Of a DNA stretch of 64,000 nt, positions 42,790 to 51,576 are shown piece after piece. The translations under genes and the position numbers were made by a program. The DNA is taken from the NCBI RefSeq assembly GCF_900100395.1, contig NZ_FNFB01000006.1, positions 62,001 through 126,000 on the forward strand, in the 5' to 3' direction. Position 1 is the stretch's first letter; the number at the start of each line of letters is the position of its first letter. This stretch comes from Nonomuraea maritima. GTDB taxonomy: Bacteria; Actinomycetota; Actinomycetes; Streptosporangiales; Streptosporangiaceae. The notes below the pieces were generated by a model that was given only the letters and a program-made list of their open reading frames with translations, ran no database searches and was not told where the DNA came from.

Positions 42790-42805
42790 CCGCTCACCTG
42801 AGCGG
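42790..42805. terminator. Small inverted repeat at convergent gene ends
   Basis: CCGCTCA-CC-TGAGCGG, overlapping the last codons of the membrane-protein gene and eccB. In RNA it would form a ~5-6-bp stem. There is no T-run, and its position inside coding sequence makes termination uncertain. Confidence 0.3.
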
Positions 42806-44197
42806 TGACCGGGCCGCCTCCGGGTCGAGGGGCGGGCCCTGCGGGATGCCGTGCACGATGCTCGCGGGCACGGGCGCGATGTCGTCGGCGGCGTAGCCGA
42901 GCTTGGCCAGCACGTCGGCCGAGGGCAGCGGGAAGCGCACGCCCTGGTCGGTGACCAGCGACAGCGAGCTCGCCACCGCGCCGAGCTGGCCCTCGCCCGG
43001 CAACACCCCGGCCACCGCCGCGGTGCCCGGCGGCAGCAGCACCTGGTCGTACTGGCCAGGTACGGCCGTGGCCGGCGGCGGGGGGATCACGATCCTGCTG
43101 CCGACCGTGACCTTCGCCGCGGCGGAGCCCGTCCTCGTGTCCGCGTACACCGTGCACAGCGGCACCGAACCGGGCAGGTCGACCACCTTCGGCATGGCCT
43201 GCGGCAGGGTCGGGTCCGTGAGCGTCCTGCCGGACGGCGTGGCGTTGGCCGTGGCGGCGTCGATCTGGATGGGCTTCGCCTGGAGCTTGCCGTACGCCTT
43301 CTTGGTGGCCGGGTTCTCCAGCAGCAGCTGCCCCTGGAGGGGCGAGATGGGCGCGAGGCCGTCCGCCATCCGTACGTACCAGCGCTCGGCGGTGCCCGGC
43401 AGGCCGGGGACGATGAACACCTGGCCCACCGTGGCCGTGACCTTGCCGGCGGTGCGGACCTTGCGTCCCAGGCCCGGCACGTCGGGGCCGTCGAAGTCGT
43501 GGCCCACCGGGAGGGCGTTCAACCAGGCGGCGGGCACCGGGCGGGGCTGCACGTTGAGTGCCCGCACGCCGTGCGCGGCCACCCGCATGCGCCGGTCGCC
43601 CCAGATCACCCAGTTCTGCTGCCCGTCCGAGACCACCATCGCGTCCCCGCCGACCGGCCGCCCGCCGACGTCCTGCCCACCGACCAGCGTCGTGTACGGC
43701 TTGTGCACGCCGTTGTTGTCCGGGCCGTTCGCCACGCAGACCGACCAGGGGGCCTTGACCAGCTTGTCCTTGGGGGGAAGCGAGTCGGGGGCCCCCGAGA
43801 TCCCGATGAGCGGACCCCGGGGATAGCCGGACAGCGAGGCGGCGGACACGACGCGGGTCGTGATCTCAGGGGCGTCCAGGACCAGGCGGGCCGACACGTA
43901 GTTCGCGACCGGCAGCAGGCGGTGCTGCTGCGTGCTGTACACGTACGCGGCGCCGGTCTCCTCCTCGACCAGCAGTTGCCCCGGGTCGGTGAGCTTGGTG
44001 GCGTTGCCGGGGTTGACCAGGCCCCAGATCCCGAACACGGCGAGCACCAGCACGCCGATGAGGACGCCGCCGAACGTGGCCACGTTCTGCCGCCGCATGG
44101 GTGATTCGGGCACGTCGGGCTCCGCCTGCAGCAGCGCCATGCCGAGCCGCTGCTGCTGCAGCCGGTGGGCCTGGTAGAGGTCCTTCTTGGTCTGCAC
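42794..44197 (-). CDS. eccB: Type VII secretion protein EccB
   Basis: A 467-residue core component with the family N-terminus QTKKDLYQAHRLQQQRLGMALL, one membrane helix (~41-62, TFGGVLIGVLVLAVFGIWGLV) and a large extracytoplasmic domain beginning NPGNATKLTDPGQLLVEEETGAAYVY. It has the R-type repeat strands and central Cys pair (SVCVANG, PLCTVYA) typical of EccB. EccB forms the periplasmic-side crown of the complex. The GTG at 44197 follows GGGAGGGG; an upstream ATG would add a non-conserved leader. It is about 9 kb from eccD. Confidence 0.92.
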   Translation of the reverse strand: MQTKKDLYQAHRLQQQRLGMALLQAEPDVPESPMRRQNVATFGGVLIGVLVLAVFGIWGLVNPGNATKLTDPGQLLVEEETGAAYVYSTQQHRLLPVANYVSARLVLDAPEITTRVVSAASLSGYPRGPLIGISGAPDSLPPKDKLVKAPWSVCVANGPDNNGVHKPYTTLVGGQDVGGRPVGGDAMVVSDGQQNWVIWGDRRMRVAAHGVRALNVQPRPVPAAWLNALPVGHDFDGPDVPGLGRKVRTAGKVTATVGQVFIVPGLPGTAERWYVRMADGLAPISPLQGQLLLENPATKKAYGKLQAKPIQIDAATANATPSGRTLTDPTLPQAMPKVVDLPGSVPLCTVYADTRTGSAAAKVTVGSRIVIPPPPATAVPGQYDQVLLPPGTAAVAGVLPGEGQLGAVASSLSLVTDQGVRFPLPSADVLAKLGYAADDIAPVPASIVHGIPQGPPLDPEAARSPLR

Positions 44198-44243
44198 AGC
44201 CCCTCCCACAGGACATAACCCGCGCATCAGCATAAAGGTCACT

Positions 44244-44276
44244 CCGGCCCCGCACCCCGTACAACGCCGGGGCCGG
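44244..44276 (-). terminator. Hairpin between the hydrolase gene and eccB
   Basis: CCGGCCCCG (44244-44252) pairs with CGGGGCCGG (44268-44276), a 9-bp perfect stem with a 15-nt loop, 20 nt downstream of the hydrolase stop on the minus strand. The downstream run is only CCTTTATG, so read-through into eccB is possible. Confidence 0.45.
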
Positions 44277-44296
44277 CAGCCCGTCCGGGGACGCCG

Positions 44297-46006
44297 TCAG
44301 GGGAGGAGCAGCCCCCATGACAGCGCCCACGGCACGAACACGACCCCGCCCGCGACCAGCAGCCCGAGCCTGAACCTCTCGCCGACGCCGATCGACCGCC
44401 ACGACCGCGCCAGGCGCGTCGCGGTCAGCGCGGTCGCCACCGCGGTCGCCGCCGTCAGCGCCTGCAGCGCGAGCCAGACCAGTGGCCGGTCCGCCACCAC
44501 CGGCCCGGGCGCGGCCAGCTTCCCGCCGATCATGATCTGGTACGCGAGAAAGACGAACGCGCCGGCGATCGTCACCAGCCCGCCCGCGCTGACCACCCGC
44601 GCCGGCCGCAGGCAAGCCGCGGGAGCCGCGAAAGCCGCAGGAGCGGGAGGAGCCGTAGGAGCTCGGGGAGCCATGGCTGCTGGAGTCGTGGAAGCCGTCG
44701 CCGTGCCGCGCCGGCTGAGCCGCCTGAGACGGCGGGTCAGGGCGGCCACGGGGTAGCCGCCGAACGCGACCAGGAACAGGCTGAGCGCCGCGAGCTGCAT
44801 GCCCGCCGACTCCCACCACGCGGGTGGTGGCACGGGCACGGTGTCGTCCGGCTGCACGGGCGCGGGGCCCGAGACCGAGGCCGTCGGCACCCGTCCCGAG
44901 GTCACGTCGGCGACCCAGCTTCCGACCAGGTCAGCGTAGCCGGGGGCGAGGTCGGGCAGACGCGTGACGCCGCCGTCAGGGCTCAGATGGGCGGCGTGGT
45001 CGGCGTCCGGGAAGAACCGGAACGTGTAGCTCCGGTTCCCGCCCTGCTCCAGCGCCTCGGCCAGGCGGGGCGGCGACTCGCGCGGAGGTGTCAGCAGGTC
45101 GTGCACCCCCCAGACGCCGAGCACGGGTTGCTTGACCCGCGCGGCGACCGGCGCCGGGTCGAAGTACGGCTCAGGGAACATCCCGCCGTCCGCGATCACC
45201 CGGTAGAGCTTGGGCACGCTCACGTCCACCAGCGGACCGCTCACGCCCGACTTGCGCAGCGCGGCCGCCACCGCCCAGGTCTGCTGGCGCAGCGGCGCGA
45301 GCCCGTTGGCGCCGACGAGGATGAGGAAGGCGACGTCGGGGGACTTCGCCGCCGCGACGGGCGCCACCCACCCGCCCTCGCTGAACCCCCAGATGCCGAC
45401 CTTCGCGGGGTCGACGTCCGGCTGCCGCCGCAGCGCCCCGACCCCTCCGAGCGCGTCGTCGGCGAGGTCCCCGTACGACCGCCGGAAGAGCGAGTACCCG
45501 ACCGACCGCTTGTCGTACACGAGCACGGTGATCCCCTGCCGCGCGAAGGCGATGGCCTCCTCCAGCACCTTCTCCCGGGGCCCGCTACCCGCCCCATGCA
45601 CCAGCACCATCCCGGGCTGCGCGTCAGCGGCCTCCCGCGACCGGACCACGCTGCCCTGCAGCATGAGCCCCCCACCTCCGGAGAAGCTCACCTCCCTGCT
45701 GACAAGATCCCCCGGCACCACCAGCGGCGACACACCACGACCGACATCACCGCGATCCCCCCGCCCGGATGCGAGCGGCCCGGCGACGGCCGGGCTGAGA
45801 GGGGCGTGGGGGGAGTCGCCGGGCGCGCGGCCGAGGTCGGCGTCCGCTCCCCGCGCGGACGCCGCTGCGGCGGATGGTGTCGCGGCGGCGAGTGGCCCGG
45901 TGAGGGCCGGGGTGCCGGTGGTCGGGGGTGCGAGGGAGATGGCGGGGGCGATGGTCAGGGTGACGGTGGAGAGAGCGGCCACCGCGGCCGCGTGAATGCG
46001 GTTCAT
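44297..46006 (-). CDS. Exported alpha/beta hydrolase with C-terminal membrane domain
   Basis: A 569-residue protein with a signal peptide (~1-25), a low-complexity linker, and an alpha/beta hydrolase domain (~105-385). The domain has VLVHGAGSGPREK (oxyanion loop), nucleophile Ser in GFSEGGW, acid Asp in WGVHDLLTPP and catalytic His in DADHAAHL, similar to dienelactone hydrolase/acyl-peptidase-like enzymes. Three to four membrane helices make up the C-terminal third. The hydrolase probably faces outward. The substrate may be a lipid, ester or peptide. The divergent ArsR-type regulator likely controls it. Confidence 0.8.
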   Translation of the reverse strand: MNRIHAAAVAALSTVTLTIAPAISLAPPTTGTPALTGPLAAATPSAAAASARGADADLGRAPGDSPHAPLSPAVAGPLASGRGDRGDVGRGVSPLVVPGDLVSREVSFSGGGGLMLQGSVVRSREAADAQPGMVLVHGAGSGPREKVLEEAIAFARQGITVLVYDKRSVGYSLFRRSYGDLADDALGGVGALRRQPDVDPAKVGIWGFSEGGWVAPVAAAKSPDVAFLILVGANGLAPLRQQTWAVAAALRKSGVSGPLVDVSVPKLYRVIADGGMFPEPYFDPAPVAARVKQPVLGVWGVHDLLTPPRESPPRLAEALEQGGNRSYTFRFFPDADHAAHLSPDGGVTRLPDLAPGYADLVGSWVADVTSGRVPTASVSGPAPVQPDDTVPVPPPAWWESAGMQLAALSLFLVAFGGYPVAALTRRLRRLSRRGTATASTTPAAMAPRAPTAPPAPAAFAAPAACLRPARVVSAGGLVTIAGAFVFLAYQIMIGGKLAAPGPVVADRPLVWLALQALTAATAVATALTATRLARSWRSIGVGERFRLGLLVAGGVVFVPWALSWGLLLP

Positions 46007-46085
46007 ACTGCCGACGATAGTCTGCAGAGAAGTCTCGGCAAAGAGATGTCTGCAGATATCGTTCTGCGGTACTAGGCTGCTCGTC
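46007..46085. promoter_or_regulatory. Divergent operator with two TCTGCAGA palindromes
   Basis: The 79-bp gap contains two perfect 8-bp palindromes TCTGCAGA at 46021-46028 and 46049-46056, centres 28 bp apart, both within longer GTCTGCAGA contexts. A TACTAG -10-like box (46070-46075) serves the regulator gene, with the second palindrome overlapping its expected -35. On the minus strand TATCGT, next to the first palindrome, could be the hydrolase -10. This arrangement fits repression of both genes by the ArsR-type protein. Confidence 0.55.
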
Positions 46086-46658
46086 ATGAAGGATGACGAG
46101 CTGGGCGAGCGGTTTCTTCTCGACGATCCCGAGCGACTCAAGGCGCTCGCGCACCCCATGCGCCGCCGTATGCTCACGCACCTCAACGCGCACGGTCCTG
46201 CCACCTCGACCACGCTCGCCGAACTGCTCGGCGCCAAGACCGGCACCACCAGCTATCACCTGCGCCAGCTGGAGAAGCACGGCTTCATCGAGGAGATCCC
46301 CGAGCGTTCGTCGGGCCGCGAGCGCTGGTGGCGCCGGGCCGTCCTGCCCCGCGACATCCGGCTGCCAGACCCCGGTGAGCTGCCGCCGGAGGGACGGGAG
46401 GCGCTGGAGGAGTTCCACCGGGTCCACTTCGAGGAGGACCTCGCCCTCATCGACCGCTTCCCCGCCGCCTTCCGGGCCGACCCCGGCTGGGCGAGAGGCT
46501 CCAGGGCGATGACCCGCATGACCAAGGAGGGGCTGGAGCGCTTCTACGAGGAGTACATCGCGCTGCTCCTCAAGTACGGCCACCCGCAGGGCGAGGCGCC
46601 ACCGGACGCCCGGCCCCTCCACGTCCGCTTCTTCACCCTCCCCGCCGACGAGCCCTGA
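46086..46658 (+). CDS. ArsR-type winged-helix transcriptional regulator
   Basis: A 190-residue DNA-binding protein. The winged helix at ~17-85 has LKALAHPMRRRMLTHL, TLAELLGAKTGTTSYHLRQLEKHGFIEE as the recognition helix and the wing ERWWRRA. A helical C-terminal domain (FHRVHFEEDLALIDRF) probably dimerises or senses a ligand. It lacks the Cys metal-site pattern of ArsR/SmtB, so the signal is unlikely to be a metal. It is divergent from the exported hydrolase gene. Confidence 0.82.
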   Translation: MKDDELGERFLLDDPERLKALAHPMRRRMLTHLNAHGPATSTTLAELLGAKTGTTSYHLRQLEKHGFIEEIPERSSGRERWWRRAVLPRDIRLPDPGELPPEGREALEEFHRVHFEEDLALIDRFPAAFRADPGWARGSRAMTRMTKEGLERFYEEYIALLLKYGHPQGEAPPDARPLHVRFFTLPADEP

Positions 46659-46678
46659 CCGCCCAGCCGTGCGGGCGG
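46659..46678. terminator. Small hairpin between regulator and FtsK-like ATPase genes
   Basis: CCGCCC (46659-46664) and GGGCGG (46673-46678) form a 6-bp stem with an 8-nt loop immediately after the regulator stop. It lies between convergent genes but lacks a T-run. Confidence 0.35.
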
Positions 46679-46688
46679 GTGGTGAGGG

Positions 46689-49600
46689 TCAGGGGGTGTC
46701 GGGGAGGGCGGACTGGATGGGGGTGAGGGTGCCTGTGGTGACCAGCAGGCCGCGGCCCTGCGGGCCGCCGGCGGCGCCGCGGGGGAGGCGGAGCGAGAAC
46801 AGGTCGCCGTCCGTCTGCCCCTGCACCGACAGCAGCACCCCGGTACGCGACTTCCTGGCCTCCGCCACGAACCCGCGATAGGCCACGGCCAGGTCCCCGG
46901 TGGTGCCCGCGATCAGCAGCCCGTGGTCACCGTCCCGCCCCGTACGCAGGATCTCCTCCAGCGCCGTGCCGAGCGGGCTGTCGGCGTTGACGAGCTCGGC
47001 GTCGTCCACCAGCACGACGTACCGACTCAGGTCGGACACCAGCTCGGCGAGGTCGGTGGCGTTCCCGTCGAGCACCGCGAGCGCGCCCTTGAGGTCCCGC
47101 AGCGGGCTGCGGCGGGGCGCGACCGCGACGACCGGCGTGCCATGGGAGATCAGCGACCGCGCGGCGGTCACCAGCACCGACGAACGCCCCGAGCGGGACG
47201 GCCCCGCGACGACCGCGCCCGGCCCGTGGGCGAGCAGGTCGAGCCCGAGCGGCCGCAGCGCGTCGCCACCCGCCCCGACCAGCGCCCACAGCGGGGACGG
47301 CGGCGTGAACGACGGTTCGAGGGCGAGCGTCTGGGTGGCGGTGACGCGCGCGGGGAGCGCGTCCACCCGCAACGGCGGCTCGCCCTTCCACCGCCACGCA
47401 CCCTCAGAAGCGCCTCCGGCGGCGCGGGCCAGCGACTGCAGGGCGGCCACCTGGGCCGGCCCGGCCGGGTCCGCGTCGAGCAGGGCGACGTGGTGCTCCA
47501 CGATGCCGTGCTCGCCCATCGACAGCGCCCGTCCGGCCGGCATGGACGCCGGCAGCCCCTTCACCGGCAGCCCGGCCAGACCGTAGTCGGCCACGTCGGA
47601 CATGCGCAGCAGCAGCCGGTCGTCGAAGACCGTCGAGACCTGCCCGAGCAGCCCCGACCTGTCGCTCGTGACCACCGCGCGGAACCCCACCGCCGGCCCC
47701 TCCCGCATGAGCTGCAGCGTGGCCTCGATCAGGCGGCCGTAGTCGTAGCCCTCGAACGCGGCGACGAACCCCTCCCACCGGTCGAGCATGAACACCAGCC
47801 ACGGCAGGCGGTTGCCGGCCTGCCGGTACTCGGCCAGGGAGGCGTGCCCGGCCTCGGCCAGCAACTGCTGGCGGCGGCCGACCTCGGCGCGCAGCCGGGT
47901 CAGCAGCCGTTCGACGCGGTCGAGCTGGTCGCGGGTCACCACCGCGCCGCAGTGCGGCATCGCGACCAGCGGCAGCAGCGCGCCGGAGCCGCAGTCGACC
48001 GCGTGGACGTGGACGTCCTCCGGCGAGGTGCGGGCCGCGATGGACCCGGCGATCGTGCGCAGCGCCGTCGACCGTCCCGTGCGGGCCGCGCCCGCGATGA
48101 GCAGATGGCCGCCGTGCGCCACGTCGAGAGCCAGCGGCTGCCGGTCCTGCGCCCACGGACGGTCGGTGACGCCGAACGGGACGGGCGCCACCTCCGGCCC
48201 GGCGCTCGTCTCCTCGGGCAGGTCGAGGACGAGGCGGACGGGCAGCGGGTCGAGCCACGGGCTGGGCTGTTCCGGCACCCGGGCCAGCCCGGCGGCCTCG
48301 ATGAGCGCGTCCGTCATCAGCGTCAGGTCGGTGGTCGCGGAGTCGTCCCCCTGCGGCTGAGGAGGCGCGGGCAGAGGACGGCCCAGGCCGCGCCAGTCGA
48401 CGTCGAGCACCCGCAGGCGGACGCCGGGGTCGCCGCCGGAGGACGGGCTGCGTCCGCCGACCCTGGCCGTCTGCACGGCCGCCGCCGGCCCCATCCCAGA
48501 ACGCACGTAGCAGCGGCCAGGCGTGGACTTGGAGATGTGTGCCGCGTCGGGCAGGTCGATGACGTCGACGGACTCGGCGGGCTCGGTCACCCGCAGCGCG
48601 ATCCGCAGCGAGGTGTTGGCCTGGATGTCCGCCGACACGACGCCCGCGGGCCGCTGGGTGGCGAGGATCAGGTGGATGCCGAGCGAGCGTCCCCGGCGGG
48701 CGATGTCCACCAGGCCCGCCACGAAGTCGGGCAGCTCGGTCACCAAGGCGGCGAACTCGTCGATGATCAGCACGAGCCGCGGCATCCCCGGGCCGGTGTG
48801 GTCGTCGATGTCCTTGGCCCCGGCCGACAGCAGCAGCCGCTCGCGGCGGTGCAGCTCGGCCGCGAGCGAGTCGAGGGCCCGCTGCGTGAGATGGCCGTCC
48901 AGGTCGGTGACCATGCCCACGGTGTGCGGCAGGCGTACGCACTCCTTGAAGGCCGCGCCGCCCTTGTAGTCGATCAGCACGAACGTGAGCTGGTCGGGCC
49001 GGTTCGCCACGGCCAGGGAGCAGATCAGCGTCTGCAGCAGCTCCGACTTGCCCGCGCCGGTGGTGCCGGCGACCAGCGCGTGCGGGCCGTCGAGCCGGAG
49101 GTCGACCGAGAACGGGCCGTCGGGGCCGACGCCGATCAGCGCCTCCGTGCTGCCACGCGGACCCCAGCGGGCGGCCAGGGCCCGAGCGGACGGCGCGGGC
49201 ATGCCCATCAGGTCGAGCAGGCGCAGCGCGCCGGGCAGGTTGCCGCCGGGGTCGTCCCTGCTGACGTCCCTGATCGGGGCGAGTGCGCGGGCCAGGCGGT
49301 CGCACCAGGCGAAGGACACCAGGTCGCCGAGAACCGGGCCGATGACGTCGAGGCCGCCGCCGCGCAGGCGTACCAGGCCGTCGGTGCCGCACGCGGCCAC
49401 GGTCTGGCACTCCTCGGGCAGCAGCCGCTCGTCCTCGTCGAGGGCCAGCGTGTAGACGCCGCAGCGCGGCCCCTGGCGCAGCACCTGCGGCATGTTCGGC
49501 AGCCCGCGCAGCACCTGGGCGCCGTCGAGGATCACCAGCACGTCGTACGGACGCACGTCGTAGGTGGAGAAGCTGGGCTTCTCGGGCCCGCCGAGGTCGT

Positions 49601-51269
49601 CCCAGCCGGTGGGGACCTTGGCCGTGTCGGGGAGCGAGGTGTTGCGGCGCTCGTCGATGAGCGCGGCGAGCTCGGCCACGCGGCGGGCGGCCGTCTCGGG
49701 GTCGGCGCCGACCAGCGCCACGCAGTCCTCGCCCGCGCGCGGCGCGCAGTGCGGCAGCCAGCGGATCCAGCCCCACCGCTGCTCGGCGTCGGCGTGCGCG
49801 GACACGACCACGACGGCCAGGTCGCGCGGGCTGTGCAGGGTGGCGGCCTGGGCGATCAGCCAGCTTGCCAGGCTGGTCGCGGCCTCGCGTGAGCCCGTGA
49901 CGCCGGCCACGCCGAGCCGGCGCATGGGCAGCGCCACCGGTACGGACCGGCAGATGGGCGGCTCGATCGGCCCGCCCTGCTCCTCCGACAGCTCCAGGTT
50001 GGCGGGCAGGTCGGCGAGCCCGACCCGTAACCGCAGCGCGTCGGCGTCGTGGATGCGGCGCTCCCACAGCCGCCTGCGCGGCCCGATCGCGGTCAGCAGC
50101 ACCTGAGCCGGGTCGGGGGAGTCGGCCCGCCGGGTCACCTCGTCGGCGACCCGCGCCTGCTCCACCGCCTCGTCGTACGCCTCCAGCCTGGCGGCGTGCT
50201 CCTTGAGCGCCTTGCGGTGCTGCTTCCTGCCGTGCCGCCGGTCGCTGAGCCACTGGCCGATCATGATGACGGGCGTCATGAACGCCATGAGCAGGTAGTA
50301 CCACTGCCCGAGGGCGACGGCCAGGGTCACGCCGAGCACGGCGGGCAGGAACGCGGCCAGCAGCTGCAGCCGCATCCCCTCGTTCCTCTTGGGCTCTTTC
50401 GGGCGGGTGAACGTCCGTCGCGGCTCCGGCCGCTGCAGCCGGGGCGGCCGGTTGTAGGCCACGCCCCCCTCGGGGTGCGGGGCCAGGTGGGCGTCCTGGG
50501 GCTCGATCGTGGTGAGCACGAACACCGACGCCCCGCAGGTCAGCACGGCCTGGTCCGGCCATTCGGCCGGCTCGTCGAGCGGCCGGCCGTCGAGCAGGGG
50601 CACCTCCTCGTAGCCGGCGGCGAACTCGGCGGCCTCGCGTTCCGCGGTCCGCGCGGTCAGCTCGGCGACCTCCTCGGCCCAGCGGCCCTTGAGCTTGGGA
50701 CGGGGTGCCTCGCCTCGCGGCCGCCACGACCGTTCCACGGTGATGGTCTCGGGCGTCACCCGTACGGTGGCCGCCTCGGGCGCCAGCGTGGGGTCGGCGA
50801 CGGCCATCGCGCACATCGGGTCGGAGCCGATGACGTGCACGCCCAGCCCGAGCCGGTGCACCGCGCCCGCGGCGGGGCCGCCCACCACGCGCACCTCGGC
50901 GACGCCGCCGGGCTCCTCGACGACGGTCGCGCGGGCGAGGCGGGCGTCCATGGTGACCTTGTCGCCGTCGCGCAGCACGGCGGCGGCGGGGGCGCGCGGG
51001 TCGAGCGGGCGTCCGTCGCACCAGAGCGTCGGCGGCCCCGCGTCGGCGGGTTCGGGCCCGCGCGGGCGCGGCACCGCGGCCCGCTGATCGGCCGACAGCC
51101 CGTACGGCGCCCTGGACCTGGGCAGCCTGACCACCGTGGCGAGCGGCCCGGCGGGGCCGGAGACGTGGCTGAGCGCCTCGCTCACCCGTGCCACCGTCGC
51201 GTCGCCGTCGCCGTCGATCACCACGTCACGGTCGCCCTGCCCGCCGAGCACGGTGAGCATGATCCGCAT
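46689..51269 (-). CDS. FtsK/SpoIIIE-type secretion ATPase, EssC-like, with two Arg-substituted P-loops
   Basis: A 1526-residue protein. A YukD-like N-terminal strand region (1-40) and FHA-like segments (~125-180 and ~240) precede two membrane helices (~300-340), as in Firmicute EssC. Three ATPase domains follow: GTTGAGKS (735-742, with LVLIIDEFAAL as Walker B) is intact, while GAARTGRS (1060-1067) and GPSRSGRS (1356-1363) have Arg for the catalytic Lys. It probably drives or recruits type VII substrates alongside, or instead of, EccC. The ATG follows GAGGAG. It stands alone on the minus strand. Confidence 0.85.
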   Translation of the reverse strand: MRIMLTVLGGQGDRDVVIDGDGDATVARVSEALSHVSGPAGPLATVVRLPRSRAPYGLSADQRAAVPRPRGPEPADAGPPTLWCDGRPLDPRAPAAAVLRDGDKVTMDARLARATVVEEPGGVAEVRVVGGPAAGAVHRLGLGVHVIGSDPMCAMAVADPTLAPEAATVRVTPETITVERSWRPRGEAPRPKLKGRWAEEVAELTARTAEREAAEFAAGYEEVPLLDGRPLDEPAEWPDQAVLTCGASVFVLTTIEPQDAHLAPHPEGGVAYNRPPRLQRPEPRRTFTRPKEPKRNEGMRLQLLAAFLPAVLGVTLAVALGQWYYLLMAFMTPVIMIGQWLSDRRHGRKQHRKALKEHAARLEAYDEAVEQARVADEVTRRADSPDPAQVLLTAIGPRRRLWERRIHDADALRLRVGLADLPANLELSEEQGGPIEPPICRSVPVALPMRRLGVAGVTGSREAATSLASWLIAQAATLHSPRDLAVVVVSAHADAEQRWGWIRWLPHCAPRAGEDCVALVGADPETAARRVAELAALIDERRNTSLPDTAKVPTGWDDLGGPEKPSFSTYDVRPYDVLVILDGAQVLRGLPNMPQVLRQGPRCGVYTLALDEDERLLPEECQTVAACGTDGLVRLRGGGLDVIGPVLGDLVSFAWCDRLARALAPIRDVSRDDPGGNLPGALRLLDLMGMPAPSARALAARWGPRGSTEALIGVGPDGPFSVDLRLDGPHALVAGTTGAGKSELLQTLICSLAVANRPDQLTFVLIDYKGGAAFKECVRLPHTVGMVTDLDGHLTQRALDSLAAELHRRERLLLSAGAKDIDDHTGPGMPRLVLIIDEFAALVTELPDFVAGLVDIARRGRSLGIHLILATQRPAGVVSADIQANTSLRIALRVTEPAESVDVIDLPDAAHISKSTPGRCYVRSGMGPAAAVQTARVGGRSPSSGGDPGVRLRVLDVDWRGLGRPLPAPPQPQGDDSATTDLTLMTDALIEAAGLARVPEQPSPWLDPLPVRLVLDLPEETSAGPEVAPVPFGVTDRPWAQDRQPLALDVAHGGHLLIAGAARTGRSTALRTIAGSIAARTSPEDVHVHAVDCGSGALLPLVAMPHCGAVVTRDQLDRVERLLTRLRAEVGRRQQLLAEAGHASLAEYRQAGNRLPWLVFMLDRWEGFVAAFEGYDYGRLIEATLQLMREGPAVGFRAVVTSDRSGLLGQVSTVFDDRLLLRMSDVADYGLAGLPVKGLPASMPAGRALSMGEHGIVEHHVALLDADPAGPAQVAALQSLARAAGGASEGAWRWKGEPPLRVDALPARVTATQTLALEPSFTPPSPLWALVGAGGDALRPLGLDLLAHGPGAVVAGPSRSGRSSVLVTAARSLISHGTPVVAVAPRRSPLRDLKGALAVLDGNATDLAELVSDLSRYVVLVDDAELVNADSPLGTALEEILRTGRDGDHGLLIAGTTGDLAVAYRGFVAEARKSRTGVLLSVQGQTDGDLFSLRLPRGAAGGPQGRGLLVTTGTLTPIQSALPDTP

Positions 51270-51576
51270 GTGCCGTCTCCTCGGTCGAGTCGGCGCCCAA
51301 GGTAGCGCCAGGAACGTCGCCGGGCGCGCCGGTCGGCGGCAATGGCATGGCGAAAAGGCCCGTAGCTGTGAAAAATGTGGCACCCGTTATGAGAGTGGCG
51401 ACATGCTGAAATTTCGGTATTCGTCAACTTGGTAGAAAAAACAGGCATCATTGAATTCCGGTTGACACGGTCCCACCTGCGGAACAAGCATGGGTCGCCG
51501 AATTCCGCCACGCCATCGCGGCAAGCCCTCACATAATGGCGTGAATTCCGTATTTCACTTCGGGAGCCCCCCACCC
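51270..51576. promoter_or_regulatory. Divergent control region, EssC-like gene and Tad operon, with three GAATTCCG repeats
   Basis: This 307-bp gap has no convincing gene. AT-rich DNA occurs at 51365-51460. Three direct copies of GAATTCCG lie at 51453-51460, 51500-51507 and 51543-51550 (47 and 43 bp apart). A TTGACA hexamer at 51462-51467 is a good -35 for the Tad operon, but its -10 is poor, so an activator may bind the repeats. A GGGAG site precedes the ATG at 51577. Confidence 0.5.

Noticed and set aside
46923..49892. 989-codon open frame opposite the EssC-like ATPase gene
   Set aside because: Antisense shadow rich in Arg, Gly, Gln and His with no family motif; the minus-strand frame contains intact Walker motifs.
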